Shown piece after piece: positions 14,538 to 22,723 of a stretch of 64,000 nucleotides of DNA; the first letter of the stretch is position 1, and each line of letters begins with the position of its first letter. The notes under the pieces were generated by a model. That model was given only the letters and a program-made list of their open reading frames with translations. It did not search any database and had not been told where the DNA came from. The translations under genes and the position numbers were made by a program. Origin of the DNA: Mesorhizobium sp. Pch-S (lineage in GTDB: Bacteria > Pseudomonadota > Alphaproteobacteria > Rhizobiales > Rhizobiaceae); the NCBI RefSeq assembly GCF_004136315.1, contig NZ_CP029562.1, forward strand, positions 3,178,501-3,242,500, read 5' to 3'.

Positions 14538-15394
14538 GCCGTGGCCAGCCCGACCCCGAAGGTGGTGATGGCCATTCCGACGATCTGGACCAGGTTCAGA
14601 TGTTCACCGAACAGGACCCAGGCCATTACCGCTGTGACCGCAGGAACCAGGTAGAACAGCGAAGCAACCTTCGACATCGCTCCCTCGCGGATCATCACCA
14701 TCAACAGGAAGATGGCGCCGACCGAAAGCACCAGCACGAGCCAGGCCATGGCGAAGATGAAATCGCCATTGACGGTGAAGACGCGGGTCTCGAAGGCGAA
14801 GCTCGCGATCACCATCACCACGGTGCCGCCGACATACTGCCAGAAGGTCGATGCGACGAGGTTGCCCGATGATCCGAAACGCTTCTGCCAGACGGTGCCG
14901 GCGCTCATGGCAATGACCGAGATGATGGAAGCCGTCAGCGTGGCCGCCGTGATGCCGCCGCCCAGCGCACCGAGCTTGGGCCACAAGACGGTGACGACGC
15001 CGACGAAACCGATTGCCAGGCCGGCCCAGTGTCGGGGTTGGATCTCTTCACCGAGAAGCTTGCCGGCCATGACCGCGGTGATCAGCGGCTGCAGGCCGAC
15101 GATCAGTGCCGAGATGCCGGCAGGAAGGCCACGGTGGATCGCCCAGAAGACTGCTCCGAGATAGATACCGTGCATGAGAATGCCGGCGATGATGGCGTGC
15201 TGTGCCTGCGTACGGTTCGGCCAGGGCGCCTTGAGGGCCACGATCAGGACGGCGAACAGCACCGCGGCGATGGCAAAACGGATGGCAAGGAACGTGAATG
15301 GTTCGGCCCACGGCATCGCGTAGCGCGCACCGATGAAACCGGTTGCCCACAGCACGACGAAGGTGGCGGGAATGAACCGCTTGAACTCGTGCAT
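14507..15394 (-). CDS. EamA/DMT family transporter
   Basis: 295 residues with ten hydrophobic helices in two EamA repeats. The first repeat starts FIPATFVVLWATGFIGARYA and includes LGAVFWAIHRGLPAGISALI. The second includes FWQYVGGTVVMVIASF, MIREGAMSKVASLFYLVPAV and VLFGEHLNLVQIVGMAIT. It is probably a small-metabolite or amino-acid exporter; the substrate is unknown. The ATG at 15394 is chosen because the 43-residue upstream extension is not membrane-like. It overlaps the convergent yihY-like gene by 31 bases. Confidence 0.88.
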   Translation of the reverse strand: MHEFKRFIPATFVVLWATGFIGARYAMPWAEPFTFLAIRFAIAAVLFAVLIVALKAPWPNRTQAQHAIIAGILMHGIYLGAVFWAIHRGLPAGISALIVGLQPLITAVMAGKLLGEEIQPRHWAGLAIGFVGVVTVLWPKLGALGGGITAATLTASIISVIAMSAGTVWQKRFGSSGNLVASTFWQYVGGTVVMVIASFAFETRVFTVNGDFIFAMAWLVLVLSVGAIFLLMVMIREGAMSKVASLFYLVPAVTAVMAWVLFGEHLNLVQIVGMAITTFGVGLATAQPTRARASA

Positions 15395-15512
15395 GGAAGG
15401 ACAACCGCTTTCTGATGAAGAATGTGCCGCTCTAGCCCGGTAACCGGGCAGGGCAAAGCCAAAACCGCTTACTTTTAAAGTAACGCGAATTGAAGCTTCT
15501 GCCGGAACGGTC

Positions 15513-16388
15513 CTATAGGCCAACCATGTGGCGGATGTCCTCGGGGGCCGCGCCGGCGGCTCGCAGCGTGGCCAATCCCGTGTCCTTGAGGCTCTTCGAG
15601 AGCTTGCGTCCGTCCGGACCGAGGATCAGCCGGTGGTGGAAATATACAGGCTGCGGCAGGCCAAGCAATTCCTGCAACAGTCTCTGTACGGCCGTTGCCT
15701 GGAACAGATCCATGCCGCGCACGACGTGGGTGATGCCTTGCAGGGCATCGTCGAGCACGACGGACAGATGGTAGCTGGTCGGGATGTCCCGGCGCGCCAG
15801 CACGATGTCGCCCCAGTCCTGCGGCTGTGCCTGGACATGACCTGTTTTCGACAGGCTCGTGTTTTCGAATTCCGCCCAGGAGAGATCGGTACCGACCCGC
15901 GACAGTGCGGCTGCAACGTCGAGGCGCCAGGCGAAAGGCATCCCTTCCGCAATGCGCGCGCTGCGCTCCTTTCGCGACAGAGCCTTGTCGACTGCCGGAT
16001 AGAGCGGCGCGCCATCCGGGTCGCGTGGCCAGTCGCGCCCGCGCCGTTCGCGGTCGCTGATGAAGGCGCGGATGTCGCCACGGCTCATGAAGGCAGGATA
16101 GACGAGGTCTTCGGCAATCAGCCTTTCAAGGGCTGCCCGGTATTCGCCGAAATGCTCCGACTGCCGCCGCACCGGTTCTTGCCAGCTCAAGCCAAGCCAT
16201 TCGAGATCGCGGTAGATAGCCGCCTCGAACTCCGGCGTGCAGCGCGTGGTGTCTATGTCCTCGATGCGCAGCAAGAGGCGTGCCTGATTGCCGTTTGCCA
16301 GTTGCTGGTTGAGCAGCGCCGAATAGGCGTGACCAAGATGCAGGTCGCCATTCGGGCTGGGGGCGAAACGAAATGTCAGGAGTGTCAT
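15513..16388 (-). CDS. gluQ: Glutamyl-Q tRNA(Asp) synthetase
   Basis: 291 residues, the catalytic half of a glutamyl-tRNA synthetase without an anticodon domain. RFAPSPNGDLHLGHAYSALL carries the HIGH motif (HLGH), LLRIEDIDTTR the substrate loop, and GRKLSKS the KMSKS motif. GluQ glutamylates queuosine at position 34 of tRNA-Asp. The segment that in E. coli holds zinc-binding cysteines reads VYPAFMSRGDIR, with no Cys, so this protein probably lacks that zinc. The ATG at 16388 is chosen; a 77-residue upstream extension is unrelated sequence. Confidence 0.93.
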   Translation of the reverse strand: MTLLTFRFAPSPNGDLHLGHAYSALLNQQLANGNQARLLLRIEDIDTTRCTPEFEAAIYRDLEWLGLSWQEPVRRQSEHFGEYRAALERLIAEDLVYPAFMSRGDIRAFISDRERRGRDWPRDPDGAPLYPAVDKALSRKERSARIAEGMPFAWRLDVAAALSRVGTDLSWAEFENTSLSKTGHVQAQPQDWGDIVLARRDIPTSYHLSVVLDDALQGITHVVRGMDLFQATAVQRLLQELLGLPQPVYFHHRLILGPDGRKLSKSLKDTGLATLRAAGAAPEDIRHMVGL

Positions 16389-16460
16389 CGATCGGCGGCA
16401 ATCGGGTTTTGCAAGCGTTAGCCGGATTGCTACCTTGCCGGCCTTTCCCGGACAAGGAAC

Positions 16461-17102
16461 ATGCAGCGGATCACCTCTCTCAATGACATCACTGCGGGGC
16501 TGGATGCCCTGTGCGGTATCGATCCCCGCCTGGAAACGGTGCGTGCCTTTGCCGGCGACGTGCCGCTGCGCCTTTCGGAGCCGGGCTTTGCCAGCCTCGC
16601 TTCGATCATCGTTTCGCAACAGGTATCGCGCGCCAGCGCCGACGCCATTTTCGGCCGACTGACCAAACTGCTGGATCCGCTGACGGCCGACGCCATCCTT
16701 GGTGCAGGCGAAGATGTCTTCCGTGAAGCCGGATTGTCACGGCCCAAGCAGCGTGGGCTGCTCGCTGTTGCCGGCGCGGTCGCGGACGGACTCGATCTGC
16801 ATCACCTCTGTTCGCTGGAAGCCAGCGAAGCAATCACCACGCTGACGGCCGTTCCAGGCATCGGTCCCTGGACGGCGGAATGCTATCTGCTCTTCGCTGC
16901 GGGACACCCGGATGTGTTTCCTGCACGTGATGTCGCGCTGCAGAGCGCCGTCGGCCATGCGCTGTCGATCGACCCACGCCCGGCCGAGAAAAAGCTCATC
17001 CTCCTGGCCGAATCATGGGCGCCCTGGAGGGGCGTCGCGGCGCGACTTTTCTGGTCCTACTACAGAGAATTGAAGGGCAGGGATGCGGCCCCGCCGGTCT
17101 GA
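16461..17102 (+). CDS. DNA-3-methyladenine glycosylase, AlkA-like
   Basis: 213 residues of the helix-hairpin-helix glycosylase superfamily. IIVSQQVSRASADAIFGRL, LSRPKQRGLLAVAGAVADG, the hairpin motif LTAVPGIGPWTAECYLLFA, the catalytic Asp in FPARDVALQSAVGH, and ESWAPWRGVAARLFWSYYRE are the AlkA-type landmarks. It removes alkylated bases in base excision repair. It lacks the N-terminal beta domain of E. coli AlkA, as many short bacterial homologues do. Divergent from gluQ. Confidence 0.92.
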   Translation: MQRITSLNDITAGLDALCGIDPRLETVRAFAGDVPLRLSEPGFASLASIIVSQQVSRASADAIFGRLTKLLDPLTADAILGAGEDVFREAGLSRPKQRGLLAVAGAVADGLDLHHLCSLEASEAITTLTAVPGIGPWTAECYLLFAAGHPDVFPARDVALQSAVGHALSIDPRPAEKKLILLAESWAPWRGVAARLFWSYYRELKGRDAAPPV

Positions 17103-17230
17103 GCCGCAAAAAAGCTTAAAAATCATGCTCTTTTGAGGGGTGTTCGGCACGGCTTCCCGCTTCACATCCCTGTCATGTCGGGCTTACAGTATCCGCGTCG
17201 TTCGGTTCGGGAACGAAGGAGGCAAACAAC

Positions 17231-17788
17231 GTGACGGTTGCCGTATCTCCGGATGGGCTTCCAGCACTGGTGCTGAATGCGGATTATCGCCCGCTCAGCT
17301 ATTACCCGCTTTCGCTCTGGTCCTGGCAGGATGCGATCAAGGCGGTGTTCCTCGATCGCGTCAATATCGTTGCCGAATACGAGCACGCGGTCTCCTCGCC
17401 GAATTTCTCGATGAAGCTGCCGTCCGTCGTCAGCCTCAAGGCCTATGTGAAGCCATCACGCTACCCGGCTTTCACACGCTTCAACGTTTTCCTGCGTGAC
17501 CGCTTCCAGTGCCAGTATTGCGGGACGCCGGAGGATCTCACCTTCGACCACGTTGTCCCGCGTCATCGCGGCGGTGCGACGACGTGGGAAAATGTGGTCG
17601 CCGCCTGTTCCCCCTGCAATCTGCGCAAAGGCGGCATGATGCCTTCCCAGGCCAAGATGTGGCCGCTGCAGAAGCCTTACCAGCCGACCGTGCACGATCT
17701 GCACAACAACGGCCGCCTCTTCCCACCCAACCATCTGCACGAGAGCTGGATGGATTATCTCTACTGGGATGTGGAACTGGAGCCGTAA
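17231..17788 (+). CDS. HNH endonuclease family protein
   Basis: 185 residues. A conserved N-terminal region (ALVLNADYRPLSYYPLSLWS, WQDAIKAVFLDRVNIVAEYE) is followed by the HNH domain: CQYCG, FDHVVPRHRGG, WENVVAACSPCNLRKG. The four cysteines form the structural zinc site and the His pair the metal site. A C-terminal tail contains PNHLHESWMDYLYWD. This widespread chromosomal type is not a homing or restriction enzyme by context; its cellular target is unknown. The start is GTG 17231, after GAAGGAGG at 17213-17220. Confidence 0.9.
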   Translation: MTVAVSPDGLPALVLNADYRPLSYYPLSLWSWQDAIKAVFLDRVNIVAEYEHAVSSPNFSMKLPSVVSLKAYVKPSRYPAFTRFNVFLRDRFQCQYCGTPEDLTFDHVVPRHRGGATTWENVVAACSPCNLRKGGMMPSQAKMWPLQKPYQPTVHDLHNNGRLFPPNHLHESWMDYLYWDVELEP

Positions 17789-17802
17789 GGCCCGCTCCCT
17801 GT

Positions 17803-18318
17803 TCAAGCGCGCTTGAAAGCTCCGCGGAAGGCAACCGCTGCCAGGATCACGCTGGCAATGGCATTCCAGCCGGCCAGAGACAGTCCGAGGATACGCAAGG
17901 CGGCCTTGTCGCAGGAAGGCGGCACGAACTTGTCGAGTGCGTCAAGCACGCCGTTGCCGCCGGTGTCGACCGGACCAGCGACGTTGGTGCAGTCGGTCGG
18001 GCCTGGCCACCAGCCCCATTCGACGCCGGAATGGAACACGCCGAGATAGAGGCCGTAGACCATGAGCAGGCCACCGACGATCAACAAGGCACGAGTGATC
18101 CAGACGGGCAGCTTGAAGACAGCTGCCAGCACCGCAAGCAGCATAAGCGGCGCACCGACATAGTAGGGGATGCGCTGTTCGTAGCAGAGTTTGCACGGGA
18201 TATAGCCGCCGATGTACTGAAAGGCGAGCGCCGATCCAACAGTGGCGGCCATGGCCACGGTCAGGAAAGCGGCGGTAAGCATCGGAGCGCGTTGAGCGGG
18301 CGTCGTCGCTTGGGACAT
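17803..18318 (-). CDS. dsbB: Disulfide bond formation protein B
   Basis: 171 residues with four membrane helices. The first redox pair is in IPCKLCYEQRIPYY (Cys42, Cys45) and the second pair is Cys110 (PTDCTN) and Cys136 (PPSCDK), as expected for DsbB. It reoxidises periplasmic DsbA using ubiquinone. The ATG at 18318 is preferred over one 6 codons upstream on family grounds. Convergent with the HNH gene. A repeat copy separates it from the YqaA-like gene upstream on the same strand. Confidence 0.92.
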   Translation of the reverse strand: MSQATTPAQRAPMLTAAFLTVAMAATVGSALAFQYIGGYIPCKLCYEQRIPYYVGAPLMLLAVLAAVFKLPVWITRALLIVGGLLMVYGLYLGVFHSGVEWGWWPGPTDCTNVAGPVDTGGNGVLDALDKFVPPSCDKAALRILGLSLAGWNAIASVILAAVAFRGAFKRA

Positions 18319-18356
18319 CTGGTTTGCTCCTGGCACCGGCGGTTTCCGGACCGTTG

Positions 18357-18414
18357 TTACTACGCAATTTCGGACGGAAAACCGCTACACGCTTTTCCTG
18401 AAATTGCTCTAGAG
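18357..18414. repeat. Rhizobial dispersed intergenic repeat, copy B
   Basis: On the minus strand it reads CTCTAGAGCAATTTCAGG AAAAGCGTGTAGCGGTTTTC CGTCCGAAATTGCGTAG. The CTAGAGCAATT start and AATTGCGT end match copy A at 8105-8184, with a different middle. The TAG inside CTCTAGAG is the stop codon of the YqaA-like gene, so the element has set that gene's 3' end. Confidence 0.7.
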
Positions 18415-18996
18415 GGCGTACTTGGCCGCGAAATACAGCAGAATAAGGATGACAGCGGCGGCCCCGGCCAACAGGCCGAGCCGCTTCTCGATGAAGTCAC
18501 GGATCGGTTCGCCGTAGCGGCGCAGCAACCAGGCGAGCAGCAGGAAACGGCCGCCGCGCGCCACGATGGCGAGCACGATGAACAGCAGCAGGTTGACGCC
18601 GATGACGCCGGAGAGAATGGTCACCACCTTGATCGGCGGCAGATGCGCGGCCCCGGACGTGATCAGCATCAGGATGATGAAGCCGATCCCGGACGAGGTG
18701 CGCAGCGCTTCGAACTCGTCGTATTTGCCGTAGAATTCGAGCACGGGCTTGGCCACGGCTTCATAGGCATAGTGCCCGATGAACCAGCCGGCAACGCCGC
18801 CGAGAACGGAGGCAATGGTGGCGACGAGTGCGTAGCGGTAGGCGCGATCGGGACGGGAAAGCGCCATGGGCAGGTAGAGCACGTCCGCCGGTACAAGAAA
18901 GACCGAGCTCTCGACGAAAGCGATGAAGGCCAGCCACCACTCGGCCGATTTCCTGGCCGCAAGCGACAGGGTCCAGTCGTAAAGTCCGCGAAGCAT
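18409..18996 (-). CDS. YqaA family membrane protein (SNARE-associated/DedA-related)
   Basis: 195 residues with five or six membrane segments. AFVESSVFLVPADVLYLPMA and LGGVAGWFIGHYAYEAVAKP, with the later GAAHLPPIKVVTILSGVIGV and RGGRFLLLAWLLRRYGEPI, are typical of YqaA/DedA-related proteins, which are tied to lipid or membrane homeostasis in other species. The ATG at 18996 fits; an in-frame upstream start gives unrelated sequence. The stop codon lies within repeat copy B. Confidence 0.87.
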   Translation of the reverse strand: MLRGLYDWTLSLAARKSAEWWLAFIAFVESSVFLVPADVLYLPMALSRPDRAYRYALVATIASVLGGVAGWFIGHYAYEAVAKPVLEFYGKYDEFEALRTSSGIGFIILMLITSGAAHLPPIKVVTILSGVIGVNLLLFIVLAIVARGGRFLLLAWLLRRYGEPIRDFIEKRLGLLAGAAAVILILLYFAAKYAL

Positions 18997-19194
18997 GCAG
19001 CCCCCTTCTTGGTCAGCGTCATGCTCTAGAAAGAATTTCTTGGCCACACAATGGCCGGAGGCTTCACGAAACCGAAAGGTCGCACCTGCCAGGCGGGAAG
19101 TTTGTGGCGATTTCAGTTCCCGGATGCATTGCGCCAGTTGACGAACCAGTGCGCGACCGTATAGTCCGCGCCCATCTGGACCGCCCGGTCCAGG

Positions 19195-19279
19195 GCCCCT
19201 ATGGCGGAATTGGTAGACGCGCTCGACTCAAAATCGAGTTCCGCAAGGAGTGCTGGTTCGATCCCGGCTAGGGGCACCA
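19195..19279 (+). tRNA. tRNA-Leu (anticodon CAA)
   Basis: The acceptor strands GCCCCTA (19195-19201) and TAGGGGC (19269-19275) pair fully, followed by discriminator A and an encoded CCA (19277-19279). The anticodon stem CTCGA/TCGAG encloses the loop CTCAAAA, giving anticodon CAA. The long variable arm between it and the T-arm (GGTTCGATCC) is the class II form expected for leucine. Confidence 0.95.
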
Positions 19280-19289
19280 TTTTCTTATC

Positions 19290-19382
19290 TCACGCCAGTT
19301 CGCTTTCGCTCACGGCTCCGATGGGGCGGCCTGACGGCCGACGGGCGGTCGCCCGTGCGAACCCTTGGGGTTCGATGGTGCT
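19290..19382 (+). repeat. Direct repeat copy 1 downstream of tRNA-Leu
   Basis: About 93 bases, starting TCACGCCAGTTCGCT and running through CTCACGGCTCCGATGGGGCG to a hairpin CGAACCC-TTG-GGGTTCG. Copy 2 begins 117 bases later and is about 90% identical apart from a variable stretch just before the hairpin. Confidence 0.85.
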
Positions 19383-19406
19383 CTGGAGAGATGTGGCGTT
19401 TCCATA

Positions 19407-19497
19407 TCACGCCAGTTCGCTTCGCTCACGGCTCCGATGGGGCGGCCTGACGGCCGACGGACGGTGTCCTTGCGAACCCTTGGGGTTCGATGCTGCT
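19407..19497 (+). repeat. Direct repeat copy 2 downstream of tRNA-Leu
   Basis: Second copy of the unit at 19290-19382. The TCACGCC start, the GGCGGCCTGACGGCCGACGG core and the CGAACCC-TTG-GGGTTCG hairpin are kept. The stretch between core and hairpin differs (ACGGTGTCCTTG against GCGGTCGCCCGTG). Confidence 0.85.
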
Positions 19498-19567
19498 CAG
19501 CCATGATGCGCTGGTTACCGGCGCGCCCGATCCGAGCCATCGTTCTGGTGACTTCACAACCCCAGCG

Positions 19568-19644
19568 AGCCCGCTTGCCTGGGTGGGGTTGGGGGGTGTG
19601 GCAAGCGGGCTACGGTAACACGACGTGCCTTCGTCCTACCGTAG
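19568..19644 (+). other. Two adjoining strong inverted repeats, the first with a G-rich loop
   Basis: AGCCCGCTTGCC (19568-19579) pairs perfectly with GGCAAGCGGGCT (19600-19611) across a 20-base loop rich in G runs. CTACGGTA (19610-19617) pairs with TACCGTAG (19637-19644) and shares two bases with the first arm. The pair could be a terminator, a structured RNA or a protein site. Confidence 0.6.
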
Positions 19645-19816
19645 AACCTATGTATCCCATTCGGGTGACGTTAGAAATGAAAACTTTGAAAAACTTATAT
19701 ATATCAATAGTTTAGATGAAACTAAAGTATGAATGTCAAAAAGTTTCGGCCGGACGCTCGAAGGTTGTCGGGGTTCGTTGTGCCGGGGCGATCGGATCAG
19801 CAGGCCTGTCTCCCGC

Positions 19817-21100
19817 TCAGTTGCGACTGAACAGGCTCCTCACCCTGTTGCGCAGCAACCGGGCGAAGTTGCGGGTCTCGCGATAGAGGTGCAGATGGGA
19901 CGCGGCCTGCCTGGTCGCCTTGTCGGCATCCGGCGCCAGGCCGATCACGAAGGTCCCAACCGGCCTGCGCTCCATCCACAGGCGGCTCATGACGGGATGA
20001 TCGGGCACTGCGCATGAATCGGTCATGATGATGTTGGGATCGTCGAGGTGCTGCTTGGTCACCTCGATCATCAGCAGCGTGCCCGGTGAGTAAGAAGCCA
20101 GCTTCTCATCATAGGCCGTCTTCCACGTGTAGGCGTGCCCGGCTTCCACAAAGACGATGAGGCTTGCAATGGTGCGGCCATCCAGTGTCAGTGAATGGAT
20201 GCGGCACATGTCCTGCTCGGCCAGGCGGTGCACCGCCTCGCGTGCGAAGGCGGCACGAAAGCGATCGATGGCCATGGCGGTGCGTTCGCGCCCTTTCCAA
20301 CCGGATGCCTCCAGCGTCAGGAAATTCTCGATCGCCTGCCGGATCTCTTCCGGCACGCGCGCCACTTCGTGTTGCAATTTTCCGGTCTCGCCGAGCCGTC
20401 GTTTCAGGCGACGGAACTCACGATAATGGTGCGAGCGCAGGGACTGCTTGAGGTAGGCTTCGCCATCAAGCTTGCTGTGCAGGAACGGTCGCTGCGTTTC
20501 GCCGGTAATCACCAATGGCAGGTTGCGTGCCTCGGCAAGTGCCCGCAGCAGGCTGGCCATCGGGCCATCGAGCCGCATGTCAGGCAGGGCAAAGACCTTG
20601 GGGAGCTTCAGATGCGGTCGCGACAGCATCGCGAAGAAATCTTCGATCACGCCGATAGGATCGTCCCGGTCGACCAACGGGGTGCCGACAGGGCCGAATG
20701 GGCTCGCCCAGGTCCGCATGATAGGGGCCGCAAGCGGAATGCCGGGCCGCTCGACCGAGAAAGGCACCAGGAGCCGCAGCCGGCTGCGATGTTCGTTGCC
20801 GTCGCGGATCACGGCCAGACGCACTTCCCGGTCCTCGAGGCGTGGCATTGCAGGTGCCAGGAAGCGCGGATTGAAGAAGACGTTGGGCTCGACGGTCCGG
20901 TTGCACAGATAGTCGAGTTCTTCGACCAGATCGAAGCCTGCCGAAGCCGGATAGACAGCGAGCGTCCGTTCCGGCCGGCTGGAGGCCAGCAATTCGATCT
21001 CGGCGAGGTGGGCGGCATCGGGAACGACACCCGCCAGACCGGTCATCAGGGTCCCGGCGGGACCACCGCTTGTTTCCTCGATCAGTGGGACGGCGGCCAT
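19817..21100 (-). CDS. GNAT family N-acetyltransferase, CelD/BcsL-like
   Basis: 427 residues. The C-terminal acetyltransferase domain (about 240-400) has SLRSHHYREFRRLKRRLGE, LTLEASGWKGRERTAM, LDGRTIASLIVFVEAGHAYT and TAYDEKLASYSPGTLLMIEV, typical of CelD/BcsL-FemAB-like enzymes. These often act on surface polysaccharides. The ATG at 21098-21100 overlaps the flippase stop as TGATG, so the two are coupled; the longer in-frame extension is the flippase gene itself. An acetylation role in polysaccharide assembly is inferred from this pairing. Confidence 0.85.
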   Translation of the reverse strand: MAAVPLIEETSGGPAGTLMTGLAGVVPDAAHLAEIELLASSRPERTLAVYPASAGFDLVEELDYLCNRTVEPNVFFNPRFLAPAMPRLEDREVRLAVIRDGNEHRSRLRLLVPFSVERPGIPLAAPIMRTWASPFGPVGTPLVDRDDPIGVIEDFFAMLSRPHLKLPKVFALPDMRLDGPMASLLRALAEARNLPLVITGETQRPFLHSKLDGEAYLKQSLRSHHYREFRRLKRRLGETGKLQHEVARVPEEIRQAIENFLTLEASGWKGRERTAMAIDRFRAAFAREAVHRLAEQDMCRIHSLTLDGRTIASLIVFVEAGHAYTWKTAYDEKLASYSPGTLLMIEVTKQHLDDPNIIMTDSCAVPDHPVMSRLWMERRPVGTFVIGLAPDADKATRQAASHLHLYRETRNFARLLRNRVRSLFSRN

Positions 21101-22545
21101 CAGGCGGCTCCTCTGGCGGGAATGAAGATAGCCATTGTGATGCCGAGCTTGCGCCAGACCGTAAACGACAGGGCGGCGGCTTCGAACACCATGGCAAGAG
21201 CCGTGGCCAGCGCGGCCCCCCAGAGATGGAAGGTCGGGATCAGCACGACATTGAGTGCGATGTTGAGGGCCAAGGTCACTGCGAAAACAGCGGCGCAGAT
21301 GTTCTGATGGCCGCTCATGGTGAGCAGGCTCTCGCAGGGGCCGACAGCCGCGCGGGCAACGACGCCGCAGACGAGCAGGAACAGCAACGGGTAGCCGCTG
21401 GTGAATTCCGGTCCGAACAGGATCAGCATCGGCTTGCCGAGAAGAAGAACCACAAGCGCCATCAGCAGCGACGGCCAGAAGGTCCACGAAACCGTTTCAC
21501 GGGCAAAGGTGGCGAGTTTTTCCCTATCGCCATGGGTGTAGTGGGCATAGCGCTGCGCGACGCCGGCCTTGACGGCGAAATACACGAAATGCACCAGCGC
21601 CAGCGTCTTTACGGTCGCGAAATAGACCGCGACGTCGTCCGGTTGCAGATAGAAGCCGACCATCAGCACGTCGGCATTGGTCAGCAGAAAAAAGAAGCTT
21701 TCCACCAGGAAGATCGGCAGGGACACGGCGATCCAGTCGCGCATGTGGATGGCTCTGGGGCCGGAAGGTACGCGGGCATCGGTGCGCGCGGTGATCTCGA
21801 CCAGCTGGAAGATGGTGGTGGCATAGGTGGCGACGATCGAGGCAATCAAAGCGGTCCTGGCGTCCGCCGGCATGCCAATCAGCAGCGCAAGCCCCATGCA
21901 GGCAAGGATCGCGATCGGGCGGACGATGTAGACGAGCGAAAGGGCTGAAAGCGTCCAGGAATGGGCGCGGGCGATACCCTGGAGCAAGTCGGACATCGCG
22001 ATCATCGGCAGGCAGAAGATGCCGAGGATGAACGGCACGACATAGTAGTTTTCGAGCCAGCCGGAAAACAGCCAGACACCTGCGATGCCGATCAGTGCAA
22101 TGAGGGTCGACGCTACCAGTACGAAAATCCGGCTGGCCAGCAGGATGCCGCGCAGTTCGGCCAGCTTGCCATGCTCGCGGAACTCAGGAATGAAGCGGAT
22201 GACGGAGGTGTGGAAACCGAGGCAGGAGAGATTGCCGACGATGACCATCGTCGTCCAGACCAGCACGAGAATGCCGTATTCGAAGGAGCCCATCCAGCGG
22301 GCCATCAGCACCTGGCTGACAAAGGCGATGACGGCACTGATGACGCGGATGGCAAAGGCGATCAGCGAGATGCGTCCGGCCTGGCCGCGCTCATCGGAAG
22401 AAAAAAGGACCGCATCGAGCTTCCCCAGCAAAGGCCGCGCGCGCAGCGCCAGGCGCTGCGGCAGAAGCCGCTCGGCTGTCGTGGCTGCAGAAAAGCGCAC
22501 GTGATACTCCAGGTCCTCGCCCTGGACCTTAACAGGCCCCGGCAT
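21100..22545 (-). CDS. Polysaccharide flippase / O-antigen translocase family protein
   Basis: 481 residues. A cytoplasmic N-terminus of about 60 residues is followed by 12-14 hydrophobic segments starting at ISLIAFAIRVISAVIAFVSQ. RWMGSFEYGILVLVWTTMVI and SCLGFHTSVIRFIPEFREHG are typical of Wzx-like/MOP flippases. It would move lipid-linked sugars across the inner membrane. No glycosyltransferases are adjacent, so the polysaccharide is not identified. Coupled to the acetyltransferase downstream. Confidence 0.87.
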   Translation of the reverse strand: MPGPVKVQGEDLEYHVRFSAATTAERLLPQRLALRARPLLGKLDAVLFSSDERGQAGRISLIAFAIRVISAVIAFVSQVLMARWMGSFEYGILVLVWTTMVIVGNLSCLGFHTSVIRFIPEFREHGKLAELRGILLASRIFVLVASTLIALIGIAGVWLFSGWLENYYVVPFILGIFCLPMIAMSDLLQGIARAHSWTLSALSLVYIVRPIAILACMGLALLIGMPADARTALIASIVATYATTIFQLVEITARTDARVPSGPRAIHMRDWIAVSLPIFLVESFFFLLTNADVLMVGFYLQPDDVAVYFATVKTLALVHFVYFAVKAGVAQRYAHYTHGDREKLATFARETVSWTFWPSLLMALVVLLLGKPMLILFGPEFTSGYPLLFLLVCGVVARAAVGPCESLLTMSGHQNICAAVFAVTLALNIALNVVLIPTFHLWGAALATALAMVFEAAALSFTVWRKLGITMAIFIPARGAA

Positions 22546-22723
22546 GGCAGACTATGTATGACGGACAGCTTAAGAAACGGTTCGGCGGCAACCCGTACCG
22601 AGTTGGCAGTCTTAGTCAGGAGAAAGTCGCCACCACTGCCCGGAACTTCCTCATGGGTTCCAATGGCAACGTTTCCGCACTAATTTGCCGCGCGGGTGGC
22701 AGGCGCAAGATTCGGAAGGCTTC

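Larger units (their letters stand above)
19280..19816 (+). other. 537-bp region without a gene downstream of tRNA-Leu
   Basis: No credible coding sequence. It contains two long direct repeats (19290-19382 and 19407-19497), two adjoining inverted repeats (19568-19611 and 19610-19644), and an AT-rich patch near 19670-19740 that contrasts with the GC-rich surroundings. Apparent reading frames here translate the tRNA or the repeats. A tRNA 3' flank is a usual integration site for mobile DNA, but no repeat of the tRNA 3' end was seen, so this is at most an old scar. Confidence 0.6.

Noticed and set aside
17509..19029. A 506-codon plus-strand frame across the HNH gene end, dsbB and the YqaA-like gene
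   Set aside because: It is antisense to the two clear membrane-protein genes and shares the 3' end of the HNH gene in another frame. No motif seen.
19201..19506. Open frame starting MAELVDALDSKSSSARSAGS
   Set aside because: This is a translation of the tRNA-Leu gene and the following repeats, a well-known artefact.
19195..19816. Genomic island integrated at tRNA-Leu
   Set aside because: No integrase, no direct repeat of the tRNA 3' end and no foreign genes follow; the next genes are ordinary backbone-like.
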